DNA of 64,000 nt from positions 10,512 to 74,511 of the forward strand of contig CALOBG010000110.1 of the NCBI GenBank assembly GCA_942490995.1. The letters are read 5' to 3'. This document shows, piece after piece, positions 1 through 9,081 of this stretch. The notes beneath the pieces were generated by a model, which saw only the letters and a list, made by a program, of their open reading frames with translations, ran no database searches and was not told where the DNA came from. The translations under genes were made by a program, and so were the position numbers. This stretch comes from UBA981 sp942490995 (lineage in GTDB: Bacteria; Pseudomonadota; Gammaproteobacteria; Ga0077536). Numbering within the stretch: position 1 is the stretch's first letter; every line of letters starts with the position of its first letter.

Positions 1-288
1 CTCGAAATTTTCCACCTGTTTTTTATTCGAAACCTGTACGGCACTTCGCTGACCTGGGCCGCCGCGCGCGGTACGCGGGCAGTCTGGATCTGCGTCGTGG
101 CGGTCACCGCGGCCCAGTTCGCCGTCACCTATGCGCCCACACTGCAGGCGGTGTTCGGCACCCGAGCCGTACCGTTGCGTGACGGTGTACTGGTCGTCGT
201 CGTCGGTGTGGTGTTTTTCGCCATCATCGAAACCGAAAAACAGATGCGCCTGGCGCTGCAGAATTCCGCGGCCCGCACGGCACGCTGA
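1..288 (+). CDS. C-terminal end of a cation-transporting P-type ATPase (partial)
   Basis: The frame is open from the first base and ends at a TGA at 286-288, leaving about 95 residues. It begins LEIFHLFFIRNLYG and contains two hydrophobic stretches (roughly residues 27-50 and 61-82), ending with a short basic tail. The order 'FHLFF.RN', a membrane helix, 'QAVFGT' and a last helix ending 'IETEKQ' matches the last two transmembrane helices of the C-terminal membrane domain of calcium-type cation P-type ATPases. These are inner-membrane pumps that move a cation at the cost of ATP. The phosphorylation and nucleotide domains lie outside the window, so the ion cannot be told. No gene follows closely on the same strand. 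Confidence 0.8.
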   Translation, partial: LEIFHLFFIRNLYGTSLTWAAARGTRAVWICVVAVTAAQFAVTYAPTLQAVFGTRAVPLRDGVLVVVVGVVFFAIIETEKQMRLALQNSAARTAR

Positions 289-611
289 AGATGCCCACAA
301 CAGCGTCCTCTGGTATTCGACGCGTGCCGGTCTGCCGCGCAGCGTCACCTTTTGACGACAGGCGGCCGTCCTGACTGGTCGGTCGCCGCGGCTGACCGGC
401 TCTACGCGGCGGTTGCCGACGCCGTCGATTGTGAAGCGCCGCACATAACACAGACGAATCGGCCGTGCAGGCGTGTTTGATGAGGCAATCCGCTGCGCTC
501 GGCGGTTTCTGGCATGTGCCTTGCTTCACTCTCGCTACGGAAAACTTCAGAACGACAGGCCTGGCGCAGCCGGGCCGCAGCAGCACACCGCACCGGTGAA
601 AGGACAGAAGA
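289..611. other. Intergenic stretch without a recognised gene
   Basis: Between the ATPase stop and the small gene at 612 I see no reading frame with a family signature. Frames on both strands are short, rich in Arg/Ala/Pro as expected for GC-rich non-coding DNA, and lack ribosome sites. A promoter for the gene at 612 could lie here, but I see no convincing -35/-10 pair. Confidence 0.5.
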
Positions 612-806
612 ATGGCAGAACGGGTTATGCAGATGGGAGCAACGCAGGAACAGTCCGGCGCTCACCCTATGGCGCATGGACACGTCGAAAATGAATGCCC
701 GCAGCGCCACGCCGGTGGCCTCGACACCGGCGCACGAGGCTGGCGCTTTGCTTACAGCCAGCCGGTCGTACAGAAGCAGATGCAGGCGACCAACAGCCGC
801 GACTGA
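612..806 (+). CDS. Small hypothetical protein, 64 residues
   Basis: I do not recognise this protein. It is polar and His/Gln/Met-rich at the N-terminus, with a central 'GARGWRFAYSQPVV' segment, no signal peptide and no membrane helix. A Shine-Dalgarno-like AAAGGACAG lies just upstream of the ATG, and a GC-rich hairpin follows the stop at 814-834; both favour a real gene. It stands alone between the ATPase and the convergent amidohydrolase. It could still be a chance frame. Confidence 0.4.
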   Translation: MAERVMQMGATQEQSGAHPMAHGHVENECPQRHAGGLDTGARGWRFAYSQPVVQKQMQATNSRD

Positions 807-813
807 ATCCGCT

Positions 814-834
814 GCCGCCCGCTTTGCGGGCGGC
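814..834. terminator. GC-rich hairpin between convergent genes
   Basis: A 9-bp perfect stem (GCCGCCCGC / GCGGGCGGC) with a TTT loop lies between the small gene ending at 806 and the convergent amidohydrolase ending at 875. There is no T tract on either side, so intrinsic termination is uncertain. The position suggests a bidirectional transcript end. Confidence 0.45.
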
Positions 835-874
835 GCTCCCCCGCGCTGAAGGCTGGTATCCCCCGGCCCTCGGC

Positions 875-2557
875 TCAAGCGCTGCCGGAACGTAACACCT
901 GGCCGCTTCGAACCCCGGTATCCCGGCCCTGTTCGAACAACACCTGGCCGTTGACCAGGGTATATTCGACCCCCCGTGCCGGTACCACCAGGCGCCGGCC
1001 GCCACCGGGCAGGTCGTGGCGCATCTCGCCGGTTTTGTCCGAGCCGACGGTTTCGAGGTCGAAAATTGCGAAGTCCGCGGCCAGCCCCTTGGCGATGCGA
1101 CCCCGCTGGGTGATGCCAAACAAGGCCGCCGGTTCGGTTGTAATGCGCTGTACGGCGCGCTCCAGGGACATCACGCCCTGCTCACGTACCCAGGTGCCGA
1201 GCAGGTAGGTGCAGTAACCCGCATCACACAGGCTGTCGACATGGGCGCCGCCGTCCGACAGCCCGATCATCAGCCGCTCGTCGGTGATCAGTTCGGGAAT
1301 GCGGCTTTCGTCGGAATTGAACAATTCATAGTTGAACTGCGTGCCCAGGCCATCCTCGATGGCGACGTCGAGGAAGGTGTCGACCGGGTCGGCGCCGCGC
1401 TCGGCCGCGATTTCGGCGATATTGCGCCCGACATAGCTGGCCATGGCCGGGCTGGCGACTTCGAGTATGGTCATGACTTCCCAGCGTGAGGAAAAAATCA
1501 GCGGGCGTTTCAACGCTTCCTTAAACGCGGCACGGAAACCGGCCTCGCTCAAGATCGCAATCTGCTCCTCGGGGGTGCGGTTCAGGACCGGGTTCCAGCA
1601 TTCCATGTTGGCAAAAATGAACGGTGTGCGCAGGTCGATCTGAACAATGAACGGCCGGCAGGTGCACTGCGGCACCGAACCGCGCTCGATCAAATCGGCG
1701 TTGTCCCTGAGTGTGTTCTGCACCGCTTCCGGGTCGTCGTCGCGGTTGAGCAGGGCCAGCCAGGTCACCGGCCGGCCGCTGGCGGTCAGCAGCAGGTCGA
1801 GCAGTTCGCGTTCCGAGGCGTCGATGCGCGAAACTTCGTTGGTCAGCGCGATTTCGATCGCCCCGCGTCCCAGATCCTTGAGCACCTTGCCGTAGGCGCG
1901 CAGCTCGTCATGGCTGGCGAGACGACAGGCCAGTGGCCGGCCGTGATAACCGACATGCTGCCCGGCGTTGGTGGTGGTGAAACCGAACGCGCCGGCTTCC
2001 ATGGATTCGCGCAGCAGGGTGGCGATGTCGTTCGTTTCTTCGACGGTTGCGGCGCGCTGCATAGACTCTTCGCCAAGCACGTAGTGTCGAAACGGGGTCA
2101 GTGCGCACAAAAATCCTAGGTTCAATCCCGAGCCACGCTGCGCGGCAGCGTCCATATACTCGGGAAACGATTCCCAGTCCCAGGTCACCCCCTGGTTGAG
2201 TACGTCAAACGGGATCGCTTCGACATTGACCAGGTCCCAGGCAGCGATCTCGCGTGCTTCCGGCCGGCAGGGCGCGAGGCCGACCCCGCAATTGCCCATC
2301 ATCACGGTGGTCACGCCGTGCCAGCATGAGGGCGAGGTGACATCGTCCCAGCAGATCTGCGCATCGTAGTGGGTGTGGGGATCGACAAAGCCGGGCGCCA
2401 CGATCAGGCCGCTGGCGTCGATGGTGCGCGTCGCGCTGTCGGAGATGGTGCCAATATCGGCGATCAGGCCGTCTTTGATGGCAATGTCGGCTGCGTAGCG
2501 CGGCGCGCCGGTGCCGTCGACCACGGTGCCGTTGCGAATGACGATATCGTAGGTCAT
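875..2557 (-). CDS. Amidohydrolase, N-acyl-D-amino-acid deacylase (D-aminoacylase) family
   Basis: This 560-residue protein has the layout of the amidohydrolase-3/D-aminoacylase family. It has a small N-terminal beta domain (VIRNGTVVDGTG), the metal-binding HTH at His61 and His63 (FVDPHTHYDAQ), a GNCGVGLAPC segment whose Cys is a metal ligand in the family, and a late 'SDGGAHVD' metal-binding motif. These cytoplasmic Zn enzymes hydrolyse N-acyl-D-amino acids or related cyclic amides. The ATG at 2557 was chosen because AGGGAGAA lies just upstream; an upstream in-frame start adds 21 non-conserved residues. It is the last gene of a minus-strand series and converges on the small gene at 612. The exact substrate is not visible. 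Confidence 0.85.
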   Translation of the reverse strand: MTYDIVIRNGTVVDGTGAPRYAADIAIKDGLIADIGTISDSATRTIDASGLIVAPGFVDPHTHYDAQICWDDVTSPSCWHGVTTVMMGNCGVGLAPCRPEAREIAAWDLVNVEAIPFDVLNQGVTWDWESFPEYMDAAAQRGSGLNLGFLCALTPFRHYVLGEESMQRAATVEETNDIATLLRESMEAGAFGFTTTNAGQHVGYHGRPLACRLASHDELRAYGKVLKDLGRGAIEIALTNEVSRIDASERELLDLLLTASGRPVTWLALLNRDDDPEAVQNTLRDNADLIERGSVPQCTCRPFIVQIDLRTPFIFANMECWNPVLNRTPEEQIAILSEAGFRAAFKEALKRPLIFSSRWEVMTILEVASPAMASYVGRNIAEIAAERGADPVDTFLDVAIEDGLGTQFNYELFNSDESRIPELITDERLMIGLSDGGAHVDSLCDAGYCTYLLGTWVREQGVMSLERAVQRITTEPAALFGITQRGRIAKGLAADFAIFDLETVGSDKTGEMRHDLPGGGRRLVVPARGVEYTLVNGQVLFEQGRDTGVRSGQVLRSGSA

Positions 2558-2668
2558 CGGAGTTCTCCCTACAGCGTGGATCCAGCCGATGATTCTTGCG
2601 CACTCCGGCCTGATTGTCATGCTGCCTGGATGTGCGGCAGCGCACCATTTGAGGCGCGGTGGCGGCGT

Positions 2669-4301
2669 TCAGGGGTCCTCGGAAGCCAGGGTTTCAAGTG
2701 CCTGGGCGCGCAGTTCGACTTTGCGGACTTTGCCGCTGGAGGTCATCGGGAACGCGTCGACAAACATGGTGTGACGGGGAATTTTGAACGACGCCACGCG
2801 GCCTTTCATGCGTTCTGCTGATAGCGGCGTGAGAAAGTTCGGCGCCCGGCGCGAGGATCACGAACGCGACCGGTACTTCGGCCAGGCGCGGGTCCGGATA
2901 GGCAACCACCGCGGCGTCGGCGATTTCCTCCATATTGCGCAGATAGGCCTCGATTTCCGCCGGCGATACGTTTTCGCCGCCGACCTTGAGCATATCCTTG
3001 TAGCGGCCCATGAAGACCAGCATGCCGTCGTCGCGCAGCATGGCCATGTCGCCGGTATGCAGCCAGCCGTCCGCATCGAGCGTTTCGGCAGTGGCGTCCG
3101 GCCGCTCCCAGTAACCCTGCATCACGGCGTAACCGCGCACCCACAGTTCTCCCGGCTGGCCGGCGGTCAAGTCGGCGCCGCTGTCGACGTCGACAATGCG
3201 AAACGCGTAATCGTTCATCGGGTAGCCGGAAGTATGCACGCGCTGCTCGCGACTGTGAGACGGATTGGAAATCGACACGAATGCCCAGCTTTCACTCATT
3301 CCGAAGCCGGATACGGTCGGACAGAATACGTCCTGCACGCGCTCGGCGATGGGTATCGTGCTTTCGACCCCTGATGGCAACGTGCCGATCCGCACCCGCA
3401 ATTCGCGCCGGCGCGCGGCCTGGGCGTTGAGCAGATCGAGCCAGTGCGCCTCGAAACCATGCAGGACCGTCGCGCCTTCGCGAGCGGCGAGATCGAGGGC
3501 CAGATCGGCGTCGAAGTTCTCCATCAGTACCTGGCAGGCGCCGGAGATCACGCACATCATGCTGATCTCGGAATAGGCGTAAATATGGAACAGCGGCAGG
3601 TAGTTCATGTGCACGTCGGCGCTGGTCAGTCCCAGGATCTGGGCGCGCTCCATGGTGTTGCGGATCGGGGCGTGGCTATGCATCACGCCTTTGGGGTGGC
3701 CGGTCGTGCCCGAGGTGTAGCAGATCATCATCATGCCGTCCGGATCGACCGCGCCAGCGCGCGCGGTGAGTTGGTCGGCGCTCACGGCACGGCCGGCATC
3801 GAGCAGTTGCTGCCAGCCGCTGGCGTGCGGCAGGCGCAGGTCGCCGAGGACGACGAGTCGTTTCAGGTCCGGGAAGTTTTCGATCGTGAGCGTGCCGTCG
3901 TCGCCGGCGCCGATGTTCGGCATGGCTTCGAGCAGCATGCCCTGGTAGTCGATCGGACCGGAGCGGTCGAGCGTGATCAGGCTTGCACTGCGCGACTGGG
4001 TAAGTGTGTAGGCGACGTCGTCGGTACGATAGCGGGTATTCAGTGGCACGATGCAGGCGCCGATCCGCGCGATGGCAAACATCAGCAGCAACCATTCGGG
4101 CCGGTTTGTCATCCACAGCGCGACCCGTTCACCGGGTTCGATGCCGAGTGCAATCAGGCCGCGCGCGACACGGTCGGTTTCGTTATTGAATTCGGTATAG
4201 GTCCAGCGCAGCTTGCCAAAAACCAGCGCTTCGCGCGCGCCGAAGCGCTGAGCGGCGTCATTGAGCAAGGAACCTAGCGTGCGTTTGCGAAACCAGTCCA
4301 T
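2669..4301 (-). CDS. Acyl-CoA ligase, AMP-forming (frameshift near 2820)
   Basis: An ANL-superfamily adenylating enzyme that would activate a fatty or aromatic acid to its CoA thioester. Visible features are the P-loop CYTSGTTGHPKG at about residues 194-205, 'GFGMSES', 'GELWVRGYAVMQGYW', 'DGWLHTGDMAM' and the hinge 'GRYKDMLKVGGENVSPAEIE'. The reading frame is lost after 'VAFVILAPGAELS' near 2820. The correct C-terminus (ERMKGRVASFKIPRH...SSGKVRKVEL) continues in the next frame to a TGA at 2669-2671, including the catalytic Lys of 'SGKVRK'. One base is in excess or two are missing. The start at 4301 has GGAGG five bases upstream. Either a sequencing indel or a recent mutation; the rest is intact. 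Confidence 0.85.
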
Positions 4302-4352
4302 AGCGGCCTCCGGCATTATCGGAGGCGATCCTAACAGGGGTTAGGAAAACCC

Positions 4353-5543
4353 TCAGCTTGCATTCATGGGGCGATGGTAGCCGCCGCGACGGCCGCGAGG
4401 ACTGAGCACGATCTGCCACAGGTCGAGACCACGGGCGCGGAACACGCCGGCAAACATCAGCAGGTAGTAACGCCACATGCGGCGGAAGCGCTCGTCAAAG
4501 CGCGCCGACAACCGCGGCCAGGCGGCGGCGAAATTGGTGTGCCAGGCGCGCAGGGTGGGATCGTAGTTGGCGCCGAAGTTGTGCCAGTCCTCCATCTTGA
4601 GCTGGCCGTCGATGGCCGCGCTGATGCGTTTCAGGGTCGGCACTTCGGAGTTCGGGAATATATATCGGGTCACCCACGGATCCACGCCGTTGCCGCTGTC
4701 GTTGCGTCCGATGGTGTGGAGCAGGGCGAGCCCGTCCTCGGGCAGCCACGTGCGGATCAGGCTCATGTAGCGACGATAGTTCTTGCGCCCGACATGTTCG
4801 AACATGCCGAGTGACACGATGCGGTCGAAGCGGCCGGTGACATCCCGGTAGTCCTGCACGCGGATCTCGACGGGCAGATCGGCGCAGACGCGTTCGGCGA
4901 GTCGCGCCTGCTGCGGCGAAATCGTCACGCCCAGGACCTCGACCCCGTAGCGTTCGGCGGCGAAACGCGCGAAGCCGCCCCAGCCGCAGCCGATGTCGAG
5001 GACCTTCATACCGGCCTCGAGGCCGAGCTTTCGGCACACCAGATCGAGCTTGTTGTCCTGGGCCTGGTCCAGCGTCCTGGCGTTGTGCCACCAGGCGCAG
5101 GTGTAAATCATGCGTTCGCCGAGCATCGCGCGGTACAGATCGTTGTCCAGATCGTAATGCACCGCGCCGACCTTGCGCGCGCCGATGGCGTCCTGCAGGT
5201 TAGCCAGCGCCGCCGCAATGCCCTGGATCCGTTTCGGGAGGTTGAATACTCGGCGATCGAGTCCGGCGCGCACCAGGCGGTCAAACAGGGCGTCGAGTTC
5301 GACCGCATCCCACCAGCCATCGACATAGGCTTCGCCAAAACCCAGCGTGCCGTGCGCCGCGAGGCGCCGCCACAGGCGCTGATCATGAACCTGGATGTCC
5401 CAGGGGCGATGTCCGTTGACCTTGACCCCGGCCTGCTCCAGCAGCCGCGCATAGGGCGCGGCCAGCAAGGTCCCGAGATTCGAAGTGGGGCGGTGTGATC
5501 GGACCCGACCGTAATCGCCGCGCGGTGATACAGCTTTGCTCAT
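4353..5543 (-). CDS. cfa: Cyclopropane-fatty-acyl-phospholipid synthase
   Basis: This SAM-dependent methyltransferase adds a methylene bridge to unsaturated acyl chains of membrane phospholipids. The 396-residue protein has the family N-terminal region, 'VHYDLDNDLYRAML' at about 129-141, the SAM-binding VLDIGCGWGG at 181-190, 'GVTISPQQ', the 'SLGMFEHVG' segment and 'YIFPNSEVPTL'. The length is normal for the family. The ATG at 5543 is preceded by AGGAG with six-base spacing; another ATG lies six codons upstream. It sits 51 bases upstream of the acyl-CoA ligase on the same strand, so the two may be co-transcribed as lipid genes. Confidence 0.92.
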   Translation of the reverse strand: MSKAVSPRGDYGRVRSHRPTSNLGTLLAAPYARLLEQAGVKVNGHRPWDIQVHDQRLWRRLAAHGTLGFGEAYVDGWWDAVELDALFDRLVRAGLDRRVFNLPKRIQGIAAALANLQDAIGARKVGAVHYDLDNDLYRAMLGERMIYTCAWWHNARTLDQAQDNKLDLVCRKLGLEAGMKVLDIGCGWGGFARFAAERYGVEVLGVTISPQQARLAERVCADLPVEIRVQDYRDVTGRFDRIVSLGMFEHVGRKNYRRYMSLIRTWLPEDGLALLHTIGRNDSGNGVDPWVTRYIFPNSEVPTLKRISAAIDGQLKMEDWHNFGANYDPTLRAWHTNFAAAWPRLSARFDERFRRMWRYYLLMFAGVFRARGLDLWQIVLSPRGRRGGYHRPMNAS

Positions 5544-5650
5544 GCTCCGCTCCTGCGCCATCGGTGTGCACGCATCGCAGTAACATTATCGAAAGTTGTC
5601 GCCAGTTTTGACAAGCGCGCCCAGTACAGCACAACGCCCGTGGGGGAACG

Positions 5651-5678
5651 TGATCCCGGTCAGCTATTGCCGGGATCA
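5651..5678 (-). terminator. Hairpin at the end of the quinone oxidoreductase gene
   Basis: Inverted repeat TGATCCCGG / CCGGGATCA (9-bp stem, 10-base loop) begins at the stop codon of the minus-strand gene at 5676. Only a weak T content follows, so this is a terminator-like structure rather than a classical one. Confidence 0.45.
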
Positions 5679-6722
5679 GTCCGTTGTTGTCTCATCCATG
5701 ATGATCGCGATGCGCCCGATCGCGCGGCGGCCAAGGACATCGGCCATCGCGGTGAAAACCCCGTCGAGGGGATAGGCACGCTCGACCACCGGTCGGATCC
5801 GGCCGGCTTCGAACCAGTCGAACAGCTGCTGCATGTGGGCACGCAGGCGCGGCTCGTAGAATTCGCGCTGATCATTCGGACTCCAGCCGAAGTACAGGCC
5901 CATATTCAGGCCGCACACGATCAGGTTTTTGACCAGCAGGATGTTGGCCGGGATCTGCGGTACCTCGCCGCCGGCGAAGCCGACCGGCATGATGCGGCCT
6001 TCAGGCGCCATCGCGCGCAGCGATTGCAGGAACACCTCGCCGCCAACTGGGTCATAGACCGCATCGACGCCGCGGCCGTCGGTCAGCGCCAGCACTCGAG
6101 TACGAAAATCGTCTTCGCGGTAATTGATGAGATGATCGGCGCCGTGTTCGCGCGCAACCTCGAGTTTGTTGGCCGCGCCGGCGGTGGCGATCACCGTCGC
6201 GCCCAGGATCTTGCCGATCTCGACCGCCGCAATGCCGACCCCGCCGCTGGCGCCGTGTACGAGCAGACTCTGGCCGGCCTGCACGTTGAGCAGATGCGGC
6301 CAGGTCAGCGCCGCCGAGGAGGTTGCGTAGGAGTTCGTGAACCCGATCGCGCGCTCGAACGCTAGGCTGTCGGGGATCGCGTAGACGTTGACTTCGCGTG
6401 CGATAGCGAATTCCGCCAATCCGCCCCAGTCGAGCACCGCGCAGACTCGATCGCCGGGCTTGAAGCGTGTCGCATCGGGCCCGACCGCCTCGATCGTGCC
6501 GGCAACTTCGGTGCCGGGCACGAATGGCAGTGGTGGTTTGCGCTGGTATTTGCCCTGGACCACCAGCGAGGTCGCGAAACTGACCCCCGCCGCGCGGATC
6601 CGGATCAGAACCTGGTCGCCGCACGCCACCGGTCGTTCGAGGTCTTCGATGCGCAGCCGATCGAACGTCGTCCAATCGTGAACAACCACGCCTCTCATGC
6701 GTGCACTGGTGGGTGAATTCAT
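5676..6722 (-). CDS. NADPH:quinone oxidoreductase, medium-chain dehydrogenase family
   Basis: The 348-residue protein has an N-terminal GroES-like fold ('VLIRIRAAGVSFATSLVVQGKYQ', 'PFVPGTEVAGTIEAVG') and a Rossmann domain with 'SLLVHGASGGVGIAAVEIGK' and 'GADHLINYRE'. It has no catalytic or structural zinc cysteines, which fits the zinc-free quinone oxidoreductase (QOR) branch of soluble enzymes reducing quinones or enals with NADPH. An ATG eight codons further in (6698) is an alternative start. It is divergent from the LLM oxidoreductase at 6898, and the shared 175-base gap should carry both promoters. Confidence 0.88.
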   Translation of the reverse strand: MNSPTSARMRGVVVHDWTTFDRLRIEDLERPVACGDQVLIRIRAAGVSFATSLVVQGKYQRKPPLPFVPGTEVAGTIEAVGPDATRFKPGDRVCAVLDWGGLAEFAIAREVNVYAIPDSLAFERAIGFTNSYATSSAALTWPHLLNVQAGQSLLVHGASGGVGIAAVEIGKILGATVIATAGAANKLEVAREHGADHLINYREDDFRTRVLALTDGRGVDAVYDPVGGEVFLQSLRAMAPEGRIMPVGFAGGEVPQIPANILLVKNLIVCGLNMGLYFGWSPNDQREFYEPRLRAHMQQLFDWFEAGRIRPVVERAYPLDGVFTAMADVLGRRAIGRIAIIMDETTTD

Positions 6723-6897
6723 TGGCGATGTCCGGTGGCTGCCTGGCTCGGCATGTGCAAGGTCCTCGAGCTTGGTGATTTGCGCGCGTGGTGCCGCGGG
6801 CGGCTGCCATTATCCATGATCGCGAGCGGCTTGCGCCGCGACACCCGCAACGGGAATGATAGGGTCCTGAACCGTGTCAACGACGAGGATCCTGCTT

Positions 6898-7821
6898 ATG
6901 TCCGCAACCCCGATCGAATTCGGCGCCGCGCTGCGATCGCCGTACCGGGTCGCCGAATCGGCGCGCCGTATCGAATCACTCGGCTTCGACGTCCTCGGCA
7001 CCGGCGAGCACGTCAGCTTCTACGGCGATACCGCCAACGGCTTCGTGTCGCTGTCGGTGGCGGCGGGTGCGACCAGCCATATCCGTCTGATGAGCACGAT
7101 TACCCTGGTGCCGCTCTACCCCGCTGCGCTGCTGGCCAAGATGGGGGCGGCGCTCGATGTCGCATCCGACGGCCGCTTCGTCCTCGGGGTTGGGGTCGGC
7201 GGTGAGTTCGCCAATGAATTCGAGGCCTGCGGCGTACCGGTCAGGCAGCGCGGTTCGCGTACCGATGACGCACTGGAAGTCGTCACCCGGACCTGGACGC
7301 AGACCGATGTCAGCTACGAGGGGCGCTATACCAAGCTCGATCATTTCAGCCTCAAACCGCTGCCGGTACAGAAGCCGCGCCCGCCGATCTGGGTATCGGG
7401 ACGCGCCGACGCGGCCATGAGCCGCGCGGCCAAATATGCCGACGGTTGGCTGCCCTACATGTATACGCCGGAACAACTGGCGGACAGCATCGCCAGGATC
7501 CGCGCGTTCGGCGACGAACATGGACGCGATCTCAGCGCGTTTCGCTTCGGACTGTTCATTTTCACCGCCGTACACGAAGACAACGACACCGCTGTCAAGA
7601 TGGCCGCCGAGCGCCTCAGCACCCAGTATGCGCAGGATTTCAGCAAGCTCGTGCACAAATACGCGCTGGCCGGGGATCCCGAGCGCTGCCAGGCACGCCT
7701 GCGGGAGTATGTCGATGCCGGCGCAAGCTTTGTGTTTGTTTCGACCGCCTGCCCGGATGATTACATCGATACCAATCTGCAGCTCATCGCGGACACCGTG
7801 ATGCCGGCGTTTCGCACCTGA
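6898..7821 (+). CDS. LLM-class flavin-dependent oxidoreductase (1 of 3)
   Basis: A luciferase-like monooxygenase-fold protein of 307 residues. The order 'RIESLGFDVLGTGEHV', 'IRLMSTITLVPLYPAALLAKMGAALDVASDGRFVLGVGVGG' and 'PVQKPRPPIWVSG' is that of FMN- or F420-dependent enzymes of this class. The C-terminal half has 'GDPERCQARLREYVDAGASFV', the usual end of the barrel. I chose ATG 6898 because the conserved region starts there; a GTG at 6874 is possible. Substrate unknown; members oxidise alkanes, sulfonates, terpenoids and pesticides. Divergent from the quinone oxidoreductase. Confidence 0.85.
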   Translation: MSATPIEFGAALRSPYRVAESARRIESLGFDVLGTGEHVSFYGDTANGFVSLSVAAGATSHIRLMSTITLVPLYPAALLAKMGAALDVASDGRFVLGVGVGGEFANEFEACGVPVRQRGSRTDDALEVVTRTWTQTDVSYEGRYTKLDHFSLKPLPVQKPRPPIWVSGRADAAMSRAAKYADGWLPYMYTPEQLADSIARIRAFGDEHGRDLSAFRFGLFIFTAVHEDNDTAVKMAAERLSTQYAQDFSKLVHKYALAGDPERCQARLREYVDAGASFVFVSTACPDDYIDTNLQLIADTVMPAFRT

Positions 7822-7920
7822 GCAGGCCATCCTCGCGGGTGAAATGATTGTTCCGGGGCGCGTCGGACTGCTATTATGGTGCGTCGCAGCAATTTTGCTT
7901 CTGCCTGAGGAGCGCAACGC

Positions 7921-9078
7921 GTGAGCCCGTTTCATAAAAGCCTCCGCCGCCTTGCCGTGTGGGCCGCCGCAGTGCTTGTCGTCGCTGCCAGCCTCAGCGC
8001 CCCCGCACAACAGCCGGAACCACCGGCGGTCACCGTTGCGCGTCCGGTGTACAAAGAGATCACCGAGTGGGACGAATTCACCGGGCGCTTTGTCGCCAAG
8101 CAGCACGTCAACGTGCGCGCGCGGGTGTCCGGCTACCTCGAGTCCGTCCATTTCACCGAAGGCCAGAACGTCGAAGCCGGCCAGTTGCTGTTTGTTGTCG
8201 ATCGCCGGCCGTTCCTGACCGAAGTCCAGCGCGCACGCGCGGAGGTCGCGCGCGTCGCGACCCAGGCCAAGGTCGCGCGCCTCGAGTACGACCGCGGTCA
8301 GCGCCTCGAATCGTCGCGGGCCATGAGCCGCGAATCGATGGAGGAGCGCCAGGCGGCGCGCGATTCCGCCGAGGCCGAGGTTGCCGGCGCGCAGGCCAAA
8401 CTGGCCCGCGCCGAACTCGATCTTGGCTTCACCGAAGTGCGCGCACCGATAAGCGGGCGCAGCTCCGATATCCGTGTCGACGTCGGCAACCTGATCTCGG
8501 GTGGCAGCGCCGACTCCACCGTGCTGACCACGATCGTTTCGCTCGATCCCATCGAACTCGAAATCGAAGCCTCGGAAGCGGAGTTTCTGCGCTACACGCG
8601 CCTGAGCCAGGCCGGCACGCGGCCGTCGTCGCGGGAGAGCGCAAACCCGGTGCAGGCGCGCCTGCTCGATGAACAGGAATGGGCGCACCACGGCGTCATG
8701 ACTTTCGTCGACAACCAGCTCGATGTAAACAGCGGCACCATGCGCGGCCGCGCGACATTCGAGAACCCCGATCGCCTGCTGCTGCCCGGCATGTTCGCCC
8801 GCGTGCGCCTGTTCGGCGCCGGTTCGCACGATGCCGTGTTGATCCCCGACGAAGCGATCGCCGCCGACCAGGCGCGCAAGCTCGTGATGGTTGTCGATGC
8901 TGAGAATATCGTCGAACCGCGGGTGGTGACGCTCGGCCCGCTGGTCGACGGGCTGCGCGTGGTCCGCGAAGGACTGGCGCCGGACGAGCGCATCATCGTC
9001 AACGGACTGCTGCGCGCGCGGCCCGGCGAAGCGGTCACCCCGAACCTGATCGAACTCGGCGACCAGCCCGCTCGCTAA
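7921..9078 (+). CDS. RND efflux periplasmic adaptor (MexA/AcrA type)
   Basis: This 385-residue membrane fusion protein links the inner-membrane RND pump to the outer-membrane channel. It has an N-terminal signal sequence (hydrophobic residues about 13-30, ending SAPAQQ), a barrel-sandwich half 'VNVRARVSGYLESVHFTEGQNVEAGQLLFVVD', an alpha-hairpin rich in Arg/Ala/Glu (about 105-160), 'LDLGFTEVRAPISGR', and a C-terminal membrane-proximal domain. The GTG start has GAGGAG about ten bases upstream. It is the first gene of a three-gene operon; the pump starts three bases after its stop. No repressor gene is adjacent, so regulation is not visible. Confidence 0.93.
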   Translation: MSPFHKSLRRLAVWAAAVLVVAASLSAPAQQPEPPAVTVARPVYKEITEWDEFTGRFVAKQHVNVRARVSGYLESVHFTEGQNVEAGQLLFVVDRRPFLTEVQRARAEVARVATQAKVARLEYDRGQRLESSRAMSRESMEERQAARDSAEAEVAGAQAKLARAELDLGFTEVRAPISGRSSDIRVDVGNLISGGSADSTVLTTIVSLDPIELEIEASEAEFLRYTRLSQAGTRPSSRESANPVQARLLDEQEWAHHGVMTFVDNQLDVNSGTMRGRATFENPDRLLLPGMFARVRLFGAGSHDAVLIPDEAIAADQARKLVMVVDAENIVEPRVVTLGPLVDGLRVVREGLAPDERIIVNGLLRARPGEAVTPNLIELGDQPAR

Positions 9079-9081
9079 ACC

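Noticed and set aside
4302..4316. Upstream ATG for the acyl-CoA ligase giving MPEAA
   Set aside because: No ribosome site precedes it, while GGAGG lies five bases before the ATG at 4301.
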